A stretch of DNA of 64,000 nucleotides from Alteribacillus persepolensis (GTDB lineage: Bacteria > Bacillota > Bacilli > Bacillales > Marinococcaceae): positions 1 to 64,000 of the forward strand of contig NZ_FNDK01000013.1 in NCBI RefSeq assembly GCF_900099605.1, written 5' to 3'. Of the stretch, positions 18,319 through 28,057 are shown one piece after another. Numbering within the stretch: position 1 is the first letter of the stretch; every line of letters starts with the position of its first letter. The notes under the pieces were generated by a model that was given only the letters and a program-made list of their open reading frames with translations, had not been told where the DNA came from and made no database searches. The translations under genes were made by a program, and so were the position numbers.

Positions 18319-19389
18319 TTATTCCTCCCTTTTATCAGGCAATTTTGGGTAAAACGCTCTTGCATTTTCAGAAAATATCTTCTCTTTAAGCTCAGGTTCC
18401 ATATTAGGAAGAGCCCGGTAAGGAGAGTCATAGTCCCAATGAGGATAATCCGTTGAGAAACAGAGCATTTCATCCGTGCCCATTTGATCGATGAGTGACA
18501 TAAATTCCTTTTTCGTCAATTCTTCAGCAGGCTGGGTCGTAATTCGTACGTGCTCTTTCATGATTTCACTTGGTTTTCGTGTAAGCCACGGCACTTCATG
18601 ACGCAAGTCCCGAAACTGCTGATCCATCTTCCACATCAAATGAGGAATGTGGGTAAAACCGCCTTCTATCATCATCAGTCCGAGTTTGGGAAACTTCTCA
18701 AACACCCCGTTATAGATCATATTGGCGATTATTTTCATATGAGCAGTAGAGATTAATGTATGCCACTCAATAAAATATCTCGGCCATTTGCCATAATAGA
18801 CAGGCGGCTCATTGTGATGCATGCCAATCATTAAATTGTGTTTCTCAGCTGCTTCAAAAATCGGGTGATAGTACGGATCTCCCCACATAATGTCATCAAT
18901 CGGGAGTAAAATTTGCACCATTTTCGGATGAGATCCTACGCGTTCAATCTCTTTTACGGCTTCCTCACGATCCTGTGCTGCAATATGAACGGATCCATAT
19001 AAACGTTCGTCTTTTTCGAGCCAATGCTCAATTTGCCAGTCATTATAAGCTGTTGCAAGGGCAGCTGCCATTTCGTACCAGCCGTGCATAGACGAAGGGG
19101 AAGGATCTAGGGCGCCAGTTAAAATGCCAAACTCATGACCGACATCATCTAACAGCTGTTCTTGCATAAATGCTAAGTCCGACCCGGCAGGGCGGCCGTC
19201 TGGGAGAATAGCGTCTGCACGGTCTACACCTGCTGTCGCCGGCTGCGTGTACGGCATGTGTTTTTCTTGAATCCAATGACAATTTTTCATGTAGTGTTTG
19301 AACGGCTCATCCAGATACTCAAGGATATCTTTATATTGAACTCTTTCGTGAATATCTGTATCTATTAGCGGAATTTGTTTCTTAGCCAA
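18319..19389 (-). CDS. Amidohydrolase-2 family metal-dependent hydrolase/decarboxylase (ACMSD-like)
   Basis: A 356-residue TIM-barrel protein of the amidohydrolase_2 family. It starts with LIDTDIHERV in place of the DxHxH motif; GMHHNEPP, MIEGGFTHIP and CFSTDYPHWDYDSP give further metal and catalytic residues. The family includes ACMSD and resorcylate-type decarboxylases as well as hydrolases acting on C-C or C-N bonds. The start is TTG with AAGGAGG 8 nt upstream. It leads an operon with Rieske ferredoxin, ferredoxin reductase and aldehyde dehydrogenase, divergent from a BCCT transporter. I do not know the substrate; context suggests a betaine-like compound. Confidence 0.8.
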   Translation of the reverse strand: MAKKQIPLIDTDIHERVQYKDILEYLDEPFKHYMKNCHWIQEKHMPYTQPATAGVDRADAILPDGRPAGSDLAFMQEQLLDDVGHEFGILTGALDPSPSSMHGWYEMAAALATAYNDWQIEHWLEKDERLYGSVHIAAQDREEAVKEIERVGSHPKMVQILLPIDDIMWGDPYYHPIFEAAEKHNLMIGMHHNEPPVYYGKWPRYFIEWHTLISTAHMKIIANMIYNGVFEKFPKLGLMMIEGGFTHIPHLMWKMDQQFRDLRHEVPWLTRKPSEIMKEHVRITTQPAEELTKKEFMSLIDQMGTDEMLCFSTDYPHWDYDSPYRALPNMEPELKEKIFSENARAFYPKLPDKREE

Positions 19390-19460
19390 TGAAAAATCCT
19401 CCTTCTCGTTTGTTCGCGACTAGTTAAAATCCTAACAAGATGTAAAAATAGCGCCAAATC

Positions 19461-19530
19461 CACTGAGAACGATTGAATATAAATTAGATTACTCAGTGAA
19501 GCTCAGTGAAACTCAGTGAAGCTCAGTGAT
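19461..19530. repeat. Four tandem 10-bp repeats plus an inverted copy in a divergent promoter region
   Basis: (A/G)CTCAGTGA(A/T) occurs four times head to tail at 19491-19500, 19501-19510, 19511-19520 and 19521-19530. An inverted copy of the core, CACTGAG, lies at 19461-19467. The unit length is close to one DNA turn, so all copies face the same side. The array lies between the divergent amidohydrolase operon and BCCT gene, which suggests a cooperative regulator binding site. Confidence 0.75.
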
Positions 19531-19783
19531 AGATTTATAAAAAATGAATAAAAAAAATTTTATAAGATTTATATAGAGGATGAACGAACAGAAGGAGAAG
19601 GTTGGTGTGCCAAGGGATCAGTCTGTATGAAGCAAACGAGTTATCTGTTTTATGAGGTAATTTTTCTATCAGAAAAGTTTGCAATTCATTATTATCATAT
19701 GTAAGATAAGAAACTGTTGCAAAAATCCATCTGTTAATCACTGCTGCTTCTAAAGAAAAATCATTTAGACGAGAGGTGAGGAT

Positions 19784-21307
19784 ATGAAAAACGCAACGGT
19801 CGTTTTTTGGTACAGTATAGTTATTTGTGGATTAGTTGTGTTGTGGGGAGGAGTAGCTCCGCAGCATCTTGAGAATGTTACGACGAACGTAACTGGTTTT
19901 ATATCAACTCGGTTTGGCTGGTATTATTTATTAATCATCACCCTAATGCTCGGGTTTTGTGTTTACTTAATATTTTCACGGTTTAGTAAAATAAAATTAG
20001 GGGCAGATGGTGATAAACCAGAGTTTAGTCTTCCGACTTGGTTTGCGATGTTATTTAGTGCTGGAATGGGGATAGGGTTAATTTTTTGGACAACCGCCGA
20101 ACCAATTTCTCATGCATTTATAAGCAGTCCTAATGCAGAAGAAGGCACGTCACAGGCTGTTAAAGAATCTCTCGAGTTTTCATTTTTCCACTGGGGGGTC
20201 CATGCATGGGCCGTATATGCTCTTGTCGCGCTGGCACTAGCTTATTTTAAATTCCATAAGGGATACCCAGGTTTGGTTAGTTCAACGCTCATTCCTTTAT
20301 TTGGTGAAAAACGGATGAACGGGGGCGCTGGAAAATTAATAGACATCTTGGCTGTTTGTGCAACAGTTGTAGGTGTCGCTGCGACGCTTGGTTTTGGTTC
20401 AGCCCAAATCAATGAAGGACTGGCCTTTTTATTCAATACCCCTAGTAATTATGGATTTCAATTGCTCATTCTCATTATTGCTACGGTTTTATTTATCATT
20501 TCCGCTTGGTCAGGTCTCAGCAGAGGAATTAAGTATTTGAGTAATGTTAATATGATTCTAGGATTCGTACTAATGATTCTGCTGCTGGCTGTAGGGCCTA
20601 CATTGTTAATTTTAAATATGTTTACAAATTCGGTAGGCGGCTACATTACAAACTTTTTCGAGATGAGTTTTCGAATGGAACCGTTAAACGAAGATAACAG
20701 AACGTGGATTGACAATTGGACCATTTTTTATTGGGCATGGTGGATTTCCTGGTCGCCGTTTGTCGGTATTTTTATTGCACGAATTTCAAGAGGACGTACT
20801 GTTAAAGAATTTATGCTCGGCGTCTTATTTGTTCCAGCTGTCGTGTGTTTTATCTTTTTTGCCGTATTTGGTGTATCGGCACTGGATGTTCAGCAGCAGG
20901 GACTTGCGAATTTGACACAATACTCGATGGAAACGACAACCTTTGCTATGCTTGAACATTATCCACTTGGTGTGATGTTGTCATTAATCACTATCGTTGT
21001 TATTGCTATATTCTTTATAACTTCTGCTGACTCAGCGACGTTTGTGTTAGGGATGCTGTCTACTTCAGGTTCATTAAACCCATCAAAAGCAGTGAAGATT
21101 ATTTGGGGACTTTCTTTATCAGCGATGGCTGCTATTATCGTTTATTTTGGTGGAACAAGCGGTCTGCAAAATATGCTTATTGTTGCAGCATTTCCATTCT
21201 CGGTCGTCGTATTATTAATGGGCTATTCGTTTTATAAAGCGGCAAATCAGGAAATTGCAGCTGTGAAGAAGAAAAAAAGAAAACGAGAAGCCAAAAAAGC
21301 CAGCTAA
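19784..21307 (+). CDS. BCCT family transporter
   Basis: A 507-residue, 12-segment secondary transporter. The Na+/betaine-type motif GMGIGLIFWTTAEP is intact, the tryptophan box WAWWISWSPFVGIF precedes ARISRGRTVKEF, and the C-terminal tail is very basic (KKKKRKREAKKAS). The ribosome site GAGGTGAGG precedes the ATG. It lies back-to-back with the amidohydrolase/Rieske/FNR/ALDH operon across a repeat array, so it probably imports the substrate of that pathway. It resembles the BCCT protein at 7-9 kb overall but differs in the membrane segment 3 motif. Confidence 0.88.
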   Translation: MKNATVVFWYSIVICGLVVLWGGVAPQHLENVTTNVTGFISTRFGWYYLLIITLMLGFCVYLIFSRFSKIKLGADGDKPEFSLPTWFAMLFSAGMGIGLIFWTTAEPISHAFISSPNAEEGTSQAVKESLEFSFFHWGVHAWAVYALVALALAYFKFHKGYPGLVSSTLIPLFGEKRMNGGAGKLIDILAVCATVVGVAATLGFGSAQINEGLAFLFNTPSNYGFQLLILIIATVLFIISAWSGLSRGIKYLSNVNMILGFVLMILLLAVGPTLLILNMFTNSVGGYITNFFEMSFRMEPLNEDNRTWIDNWTIFYWAWWISWSPFVGIFIARISRGRTVKEFMLGVLFVPAVVCFIFFAVFGVSALDVQQQGLANLTQYSMETTTFAMLEHYPLGVMLSLITIVVIAIFFITSADSATFVLGMLSTSGSLNPSKAVKIIWGLSLSAMAAIIVYFGGTSGLQNMLIVAAFPFSVVVLLMGYSFYKAANQEIAAVKKKKRKREAKKAS

Positions 21308-21316
21308 ATAGAGAAG

Positions 21317-21363
21317 AACGCCTCGTACTAGAATATTTGCAGATTTAGTACGAGGCGTTTTTT
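21317..21363 (+). terminator. Terminator of the second BCCT gene
   Basis: A 14-bp perfect stem (21317-21330 with 21346-21359) is followed by a T run. Confidence 0.9.
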
Positions 21364-21597
21364 GCATTGATAAGAAAGAACAGAGTGTTGGTTCCATAAA
21401 ACTTGTTGAAGGTTATCATCCTTTTTTCCTTCTGTCTGGAAATGAAGCGGATGTCGCTGGCTTGTTTCTCCGCTGCTGTTATAAAAAAAACAGTAACACA
21501 GGTCATGGCTGTAATCTGCGTTACGAAACTTGACATGTTTTGGTTATATTAACAATATCGTGTTAATACTTCCGAGGAATTTGTCTTTTGTTGTGTG

Positions 21598-22020
21598 TTA
21601 AAAATCGAGCTCTTGGGGAGAATCACCTTTGCGGTTCATGAGGCGGATGCTGTCTGGTTTAATTTCAAGCACAACATAATCAGGATCATTCGGTCCATCG
21701 AGCCAACGATTCATTGAATCATGCCATATTTTTTCTTTTAAGTAATCGTCCTCTCGAATAGCTGCTTTTCCAATAACCTCTACGTATGCGTCTCCAAAAC
21801 CTTCACCATCATAGCCCAGGAGTACATGAACATGTGGATTTTCTTCAATGTCTTCGGCTTTAGGAGTTTCTTTATTCGTTGGTGTATAAAGAATGAAATT
21901 GTCATTAAAAAAAGTCATATAGCGTGAGCGCGGTTGATTTTGTTCAACCGTTGCTAATACACCGATTTTATGATTATCAAGCAAATCAATCACTTTTTCC
22001 TTAACATCAGGCTGATTCAT
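21598..22020 (-). CDS. Pyridoxamine 5'-phosphate oxidase-family protein (general stress protein 26-like)
   Basis: A 140-residue split-barrel flavin-binding-type protein. The GVLATVEQNQPRSRYMTFF segment and the C-terminal DYVVLEIKPDSIRLMNRKG are typical of the stress-linked YdaG/GSP26 group of PNPOx-like proteins. These bind FMN, F420 or heme-like cofactors with poorly known reactions. The start at 22020 is set by GGAGGAG upstream; the frame continues to 22050 without a ribosome site. It stands alone. Confidence 0.8.
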   Translation of the reverse strand: MNQPDVKEKVIDLLDNHKIGVLATVEQNQPRSRYMTFFNDNFILYTPTNKETPKAEDIEENPHVHVLLGYDGEGFGDAYVEVIGKAAIREDDYLKEKIWHDSMNRWLDGPNDPDYVVLEIKPDSIRLMNRKGDSPQELDF

Positions 22021-22160
22021 ATTGCACTCCTCCATTCTGTAGATAAACATAGCCTATTGGTAAGTATGCCCGCTTACAGCTAATAATAATAAGTGAATAA
22101 CTGAAGAAAAGACCGGGCAAACTAAGAAATCCATGGGAATAAAAAGGAGGAGAGGCAAAG

Positions 22161-22301
22161 GTGGCAAAAAATAAAAAAAATAAAAATCACCAGTTCAAAG
22201 AGAATAAACATCATGGGGAACATCGCAACGGGCGGTTGAGCCAGTTTAAAAACCACAGTGTCCATGGCGGTGACGTACCAAACGAATATATAAATAAATA
22301 A
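22161..22301 (+). CDS. Small basic protein of unknown function (46 aa)
   Basis: A 46-codon frame with a GTG start and AAGGAGG at 22144-22150. The product is very rich in Lys, Asn and His (starts MAKNKKNKNHQFKENKHHGE, ends VPNEYINK). Composition recalls minor small acid-soluble spore proteins, but I see no clear family match. A strong hairpin follows 10 nt after the stop. The good ribosome site and terminator support a real gene; the size and composition leave doubt. Confidence 0.45.
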   Translation: MAKNKKNKNHQFKENKHHGEHRNGRLSQFKNHSVHGGDVPNEYINK

Positions 22302-22310
22302 TGACAAATA

Positions 22311-22339
22311 AGCGGTGTGCATAATTTATGCACACCGCT
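22311..22339. terminator. Hairpin between the small ORF and gdhA
   Basis: AGCGGTGTGCAT pairs with ATGCACACCGCT (12 bp, 5-nt loop). T runs are interrupted on both sides, so termination strength is uncertain. It may serve both convergent genes. Confidence 0.6.
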
Positions 22340-22356
22340 CGTATATATACGTTTAT

Positions 22357-23760
<1,404 letters not shown>

Positions 23761-23928
23761 TTACTCATCTGTCTCTCACAGACTCAAATCAATTTATAAA
23801 ATTATTAAAAAATTTGTTATGGAATATTCTATAATTCATTGCGGAAAAGAAACAATATAAATAATAGATGAATTTTATGCATTTTTGAGATGAGTCTAAA
23901 AAGAGGAACGGAGGGAAGGGGGGAGAAA

Positions 23929-24093
23929 CTATTTAACTTTAGCTGAATAGTAGGCAGATGAGAATGCGCGGAAACGATATTTTTTATTGATTTCCTGTAT
24001 GCGTTTTTGTCTGTTTTTTTCTGCAATATCAGGGTCTACATATTCTTCGCGCAACACTTGTTTTTGCCAGGAGTTCCAGTTTTTTTTAGACAT
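23929..24093 (-). CDS. Small protein of unknown function (54 aa)
   Basis: A 54-codon frame starting MSKKNWNSWQKQVLREEYVD and ending SSAYYSAKVK. AAGGTGGT lies 4-5 nt before the ATG. The protein is basic with a likely helical middle (DIAEKNRQKRIQEINKKY). I do not recognise the family. Codon use looks normal for the region. It lies between gdhA and the LysR gene, sharing the divergent region with lysR. Confidence 0.55.
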   Translation of the reverse strand: MSKKNWNSWQKQVLREEYVDPDIAEKNRQKRIQEINKKYRFRAFSSAYYSAKVK

Positions 24094-24164
24094 AATGACC
24101 ACCTTATTTGAATCTTTCTAATATTCTTGATATTACTGTGAGAGAGTAAATAACGTTTTGGATT

Positions 24165-24200
24165 TATTTAAGAATAACTTTAAAACTATTTAAGAGTAAC
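24165..24200 (+). repeat. 14-bp direct repeat upstream of the lysR gene
   Basis: TATTTAAGAATAAC (24165-24178) and TATTTAAGAGTAAC (24187-24200) differ at one base and start 22 bp apart, about two helical turns. It may be a regulator site for lysR or the divergent small gene. Confidence 0.45.
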
Positions 24201-24322
24201 GATGGCACGTTGTGTATTAATTGATTTACGTGTATTTTATTATGTAGCCAATCATCTAATCAATATGGATTACAGATAATATCAATAGCACAATGAGATG
24301 ATTAAAAGGAGAGAAAAGAACG

Positions 24323-25222
24323 TTGGAATTGAGGCAGTTGAAATACTTTATGGAAGTAGCGAAACGAGAACATATGACAGAAGCAGCAGATAATTTGCAT
24401 GTTGCTCAATCGGCTGTCAGCCGGCAAATTTATAATTTAGAAGCGGAGCTTGGAGTTGATTTATTTGTAAGACAAGGGCGGAGGGTTCGCCTGACGCCCA
24501 TTGGAAGAATGTTTTTGGAAAGTTCACAGCAAGCGCTGAAAATGCTGGAAAGTGCTAAGCGTGAAGTGAAAGAACATTTGGACCCTACTAGAGGTACAAT
24601 ACGTATTACCTATCCAATTAGTATGGCAGCTTACACGCTGCCGACGGCAATATCATCGTTTCGGGAAGAATATCCGGATGCCAGATTTCAATTGAAACAA
24701 AATATTTATTTTGATGTAATCGATGAAGTTGCAAATGGAGAATTTAATATAGGATTGCTAGCTCCTGTTCCAGAAGATGACAAGAATATAAAAGGGTATA
24801 CGCTGTTTACTGAAAATGTGATTGCACTGCTGCCGCAAAATCATAAGTATGCAAATAAAAAGAGTTTAAGGTTAACAGATCTAGCAGATGAACCTTTTAT
24901 TGTACTGCCTGAAGGGGCATATTTTCGTGAACTTGTGATTGATGAATGCAAAAAACAAGGATTTACTCCAGAAATTGCTTTTGAAGGTGATGATGTTGAT
25001 GCATTAAAAGGTTTAGTGTCTGCCGGGCTAGGCGTGGCTTTAATACCAGAAGTAACGCTAGTAGATACAACCCCTCGTTTTACAGTGAAAAAAATGATTG
25101 AAAATCCAGAAGTAACACGTACGATAGGGGTTATTACTCCTCAGGAGAGGCAGCTGCTTCCAACAGAACGTTTATTTTTTGAGTTTTTACAGTCGTTCTT
25201 TTCCAATATGGGAGGATATTAA
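24323..25222 (+). CDS. LysR family transcriptional regulator (GltC/CitR-like)
   Basis: A 299-residue regulator. The N-terminal winged helix starts MELRQLKYFMEVAKREHMTE and includes NLHVAQSAVSRQIYNLE. The periplasmic-binding-like effector domain covers about residues 90-295. The start is TTG, with AAAGGAG 11 nt upstream. It precedes an acyl-CoA dehydrogenase and a CoA-transferase on the same strand, which it probably controls. The alternative target is gdhA, transcribed away from it. Confidence 0.88.
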   Translation: MELRQLKYFMEVAKREHMTEAADNLHVAQSAVSRQIYNLEAELGVDLFVRQGRRVRLTPIGRMFLESSQQALKMLESAKREVKEHLDPTRGTIRITYPISMAAYTLPTAISSFREEYPDARFQLKQNIYFDVIDEVANGEFNIGLLAPVPEDDKNIKGYTLFTENVIALLPQNHKYANKKSLRLTDLADEPFIVLPEGAYFRELVIDECKKQGFTPEIAFEGDDVDALKGLVSAGLGVALIPEVTLVDTTPRFTVKKMIENPEVTRTIGVITPQERQLLPTERLFFEFLQSFFSNMGGY

Positions 25223-25240
25223 CTGTTTGTCGTGCTAATA

Positions 25241-25260
25241 AAATTATATATATATAATTT
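25241..25260. promoter_or_regulatory. 20-bp AT palindrome downstream of lysR
   Basis: AAATTATATA followed directly by its reverse complement TATATAATTT. It lies between lysR and the acyl-CoA dehydrogenase gene, with 170 bp of otherwise plain sequence. It could be an operator or just AT-rich DNA. Confidence 0.35.
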
Positions 25261-25438
25261 CTGTTGGTATATAAGAAAAATTTATGCACGTGCTGCTGTC
25301 ATAATAGAACGTTGTCATGAATACATTGTTTGGGAACGCCTTCTCTGTTTTTGCTTTGCCGAGACGGACTAGCTGTTTTATGAACATGAAGTCTGCTAAT
25401 AAATGGTATTGATTTTCTAATGAGCAGGAGGGACTTCC

Positions 25439-26635
25439 TTGGACTTTCGTTATTCTGATGAACAAATGATGGTTCGAAAAATGCTGAGGCAGTTTGTGGA
25501 CAAAGAAATCATTCCACATATGAAAGAATGGGATGAAAAAGGCCATTTTGAAGCCTCTATTTTCACACGTTTGAAAGAGTTAGGCATGATGGGAATATGC
25601 ATTCCTGAACAATACGGTGGAAGCGGCATGGATTATAATACGCTTGCGATTGCTTGTGAAGAATTAGAGCGAGGGGATACTGCTTACCGAACAGCAATAT
25701 CCGTGCACACAGGCTTAAACAGCATGACACTCCTGCAGTGGGGCAGTGAGGAGCAGAAGCAGCGTTTTCTCATTCCGCAGGCAAAAGGTGAAAAAATCGG
25801 CGCTTTTGGCTTGACCGAGCCGAATGCTGGGTCAGATGTAGCGGCTATTCAAACGACAGCAGAAAAACAGGGTGACTTTTATGTTTTAAATGGAGCGAAA
25901 ACGTGGATATCGCTTTGTGATTATGCGGATCATTTTCTTATCTTTGCCCACACTGATAAAGCAAAAAAGCACCGCGGCATCTCCGCATTTGTTGTAGAGC
26001 GGGACCGTGCTGGGTTTTCTTCAAAAGCCTTAAAAGGAAAGCTCGGAATAAGAGGCGGTAATACTGGAGAGATCTTTCTTGATGGAGTGAAAATCCCAAA
26101 AGAAAATCGCATCGGTAACGAAGGTGAAGGATTTAAAATTGCTATGTCCGCACTTGACAATGGCCGTTTTACCGTAGCTGCCGGGGCGTGTGGATTAATT
26201 ATGGCTTGTTTAGAAGCAAGCGTGAACTATTGTCGTGAACGCAAAACATTTGGAAAAGAAATCGGAAAGCATCAGCTTGTCCAGCAAATGATTGCCAAAA
26301 TGGAAGCGGGATTAGAGATGAGTCGTTTGCTTGTATATAAAGCGGGGGAGCTAAAAAATACCGGCAAACGAAACACAAAAGAAACGTCACTGGCGAAATG
26401 GCAGGCTTGTGATTTTGCTAATGAAGCTGCAAACGACGCTGTCCAAATCCATGGGGCGTATGGTTATTCCAATGAATATCCAGTGGAACGCTATTTACGA
26501 AATTCCAAAGCTCCGGTCATTTATGAGGGAACTCGTGAAATTCATACAATTATGCAGGCACGGTATGTGCTCGGATATAATCAAGACAAACCATTACGCA
26601 AAACGCTTCCAGCTTGGCCGTTTACAGATAAATGA
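25439..26635 (+). CDS. Acyl-CoA dehydrogenase
   Basis: A 398-residue FAD-dependent dehydrogenase that forms a trans-2,3 double bond in an acyl-CoA. Family motifs GAFGLTEPNAGSD and TWISLCDYADHFLIFA are present. The catalytic base glutamate is in the C-terminal APVIYEGTREIHTIMQARYVLG. The start is TTG with AGGAGG 6 nt upstream. It is followed 32 nt later by a family III CoA-transferase, a pairing seen in glutarate-type and other dicarboxylate catabolic routes. Chain-length specificity cannot be read reliably; a short-chain or glutaryl-CoA-like substrate is an inference. Confidence 0.9.
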   Translation: MDFRYSDEQMMVRKMLRQFVDKEIIPHMKEWDEKGHFEASIFTRLKELGMMGICIPEQYGGSGMDYNTLAIACEELERGDTAYRTAISVHTGLNSMTLLQWGSEEQKQRFLIPQAKGEKIGAFGLTEPNAGSDVAAIQTTAEKQGDFYVLNGAKTWISLCDYADHFLIFAHTDKAKKHRGISAFVVERDRAGFSSKALKGKLGIRGGNTGEIFLDGVKIPKENRIGNEGEGFKIAMSALDNGRFTVAAGACGLIMACLEASVNYCRERKTFGKEIGKHQLVQQMIAKMEAGLEMSRLLVYKAGELKNTGKRNTKETSLAKWQACDFANEAANDAVQIHGAYGYSNEYPVERYLRNSKAPVIYEGTREIHTIMQARYVLGYNQDKPLRKTLPAWPFTDK

Positions 26636-26667
26636 TTACAAACTGCTTTCAGGAGGGACGTTCTTTG

Positions 26668-27849
26668 ATGCTGCCGTTAGATGGGATAAAAGTGCTGGAT
26701 TTGTCACGTGTGCTTGCAGGGCCGCTTGGGTCGATGCAGCTGGCAGACCTCGGAGCAGAGGTGATTCGTATCGAAGCGCCAGCAGGCAAAGATGATATTC
26801 GACACTGGTGGCCGTTTGTTGGAGACGAAAGCACGTATTACCTTTTAGCTAATCGAAATAAAAAATCGGTTACTATAAACTTAAAATCAGATGAAGGCAA
26901 AGCATTGTTTAAGCAGTTAGCCAAAGATGCGGATGTTATTATTGAAAACTTTAAAACAGGAACGCTCAATCGGCTGGGCTTTGGTTACGACACGCTGCAA
27001 AAGTTAAAAAAGGACATCATTTTATGCTCTATCACTGGATATGGACAAACAGGTCCTTATAAACAGCTGCCAGGTTATGATCCGGTCATACAAGCGGCAG
27101 GGGGTCTGATGGATGTGACGGGCCAGCCCGATGGAGAAGCTACGAGAGTAGGTATTCCTGTAGTTGATATTATGACGTCGCATTACGTGGCAATTAGTGT
27201 TTTAGCGTCTTTGCGAAAGCGTGACTTGACGGGGGAAGGCGAGCATATTGACTTATCCCTTTTGGATGTGCAGGTAGCTTCGCTTGCAAATGTGGCAAGC
27301 AGTTATTTGCTTAAAGGCCATGTGTCCACACGAGTTGGCAACACCCATCACAATATTACGCCTTATGAAACATTTGATTGTGCAGATAGACCCATTATGG
27401 TAGCAGTCGGGAATGACCGTATGTTTCAGCAGTTGGCGCAAGTAATGGGGCATCCGGAATGGAAAGAAGATTCTCGCTTTCAAACGAATGAACAACGTAT
27501 TGCCCATCGCAAAGAGCTTCGTGAATGCCTGGTGGAAGTGTTTGCAGAAAAAAGTGCAGCAGAGTGGGAAACAAGGTTATCATCTGCAATGATTCCGTGT
27601 GGACAAGTGAACAATGTCGAACAAGTATTCCAACACCCGCAAGTAAAAGCACGAGAAATGGTAGAGACGACAGTACATCCTAAACTCGGTGAAATCAACA
27701 TCGTAAAAAATCCCATTCGTTTTAAGCATGCAAAACTGAAAGCCAGAATGCATCCGCCCTTATTAGGCGAGCAAACAGAAGCGGTGTTAAAAGATTACGG
27801 TGTATCAGAAGAAGCAATTGCGGAGCTGCAAGACAAAGGCGTCATATAA
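26668..27849 (+). CDS. Family III CoA-transferase (CaiB/BaiF type)
   Basis: A 393-residue CoA-transferase. It opens LPLDGIKVLDLSRVLAGPLG, the usual N-terminus of the family; the catalytic aspartate is in IDLSLLDVQVASLAN. GYGQTGPYKQLPGYDPVIQA is also typical. The ribosome site AGGAGG (26651-26656) supports ATG 26668 or the TTG just before it. It likely activates a carboxylic acid by CoA transfer from another acyl-CoA, for oxidation by the preceding dehydrogenase. The donor and acceptor are unknown. Confidence 0.88.
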   Translation: MLPLDGIKVLDLSRVLAGPLGSMQLADLGAEVIRIEAPAGKDDIRHWWPFVGDESTYYLLANRNKKSVTINLKSDEGKALFKQLAKDADVIIENFKTGTLNRLGFGYDTLQKLKKDIILCSITGYGQTGPYKQLPGYDPVIQAAGGLMDVTGQPDGEATRVGIPVVDIMTSHYVAISVLASLRKRDLTGEGEHIDLSLLDVQVASLANVASSYLLKGHVSTRVGNTHHNITPYETFDCADRPIMVAVGNDRMFQQLAQVMGHPEWKEDSRFQTNEQRIAHRKELRECLVEVFAEKSAAEWETRLSSAMIPCGQVNNVEQVFQHPQVKAREMVETTVHPKLGEINIVKNPIRFKHAKLKARMHPPLLGEQTEAVLKDYGVSEEAIAELQDKGVI

Positions 27850-28017
27850 TTATGTGAAGCGGCGTCCTTAGCTGGACAATAAAGAAAATACGGCTAGACT
27901 GGTGCTCATTCCTTCATGCAGGCGATATTTTCTGGTACGAGTGACGTATATAGGGCTTTTCAACGTGTTGAGAATGCCGGTCGTTCATCCATTCCAACAC
28001 TTGATATTTTTCTAGTA

Positions 28018-28047
28018 TAAAAAAACCGTCCTATTCGATAGGACGGT
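28018..28047 (-). terminator. Terminator of the metE-C-like gene
   Basis: ACCGTCCTAT (28025-28034) pairs with ATAGGACGGT (28038-28047). Seven T follow on the minus strand. It lies 10 nt after the stop codon. Confidence 0.88.
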
Positions 28048-28057
28048 AAGGCGGTAA

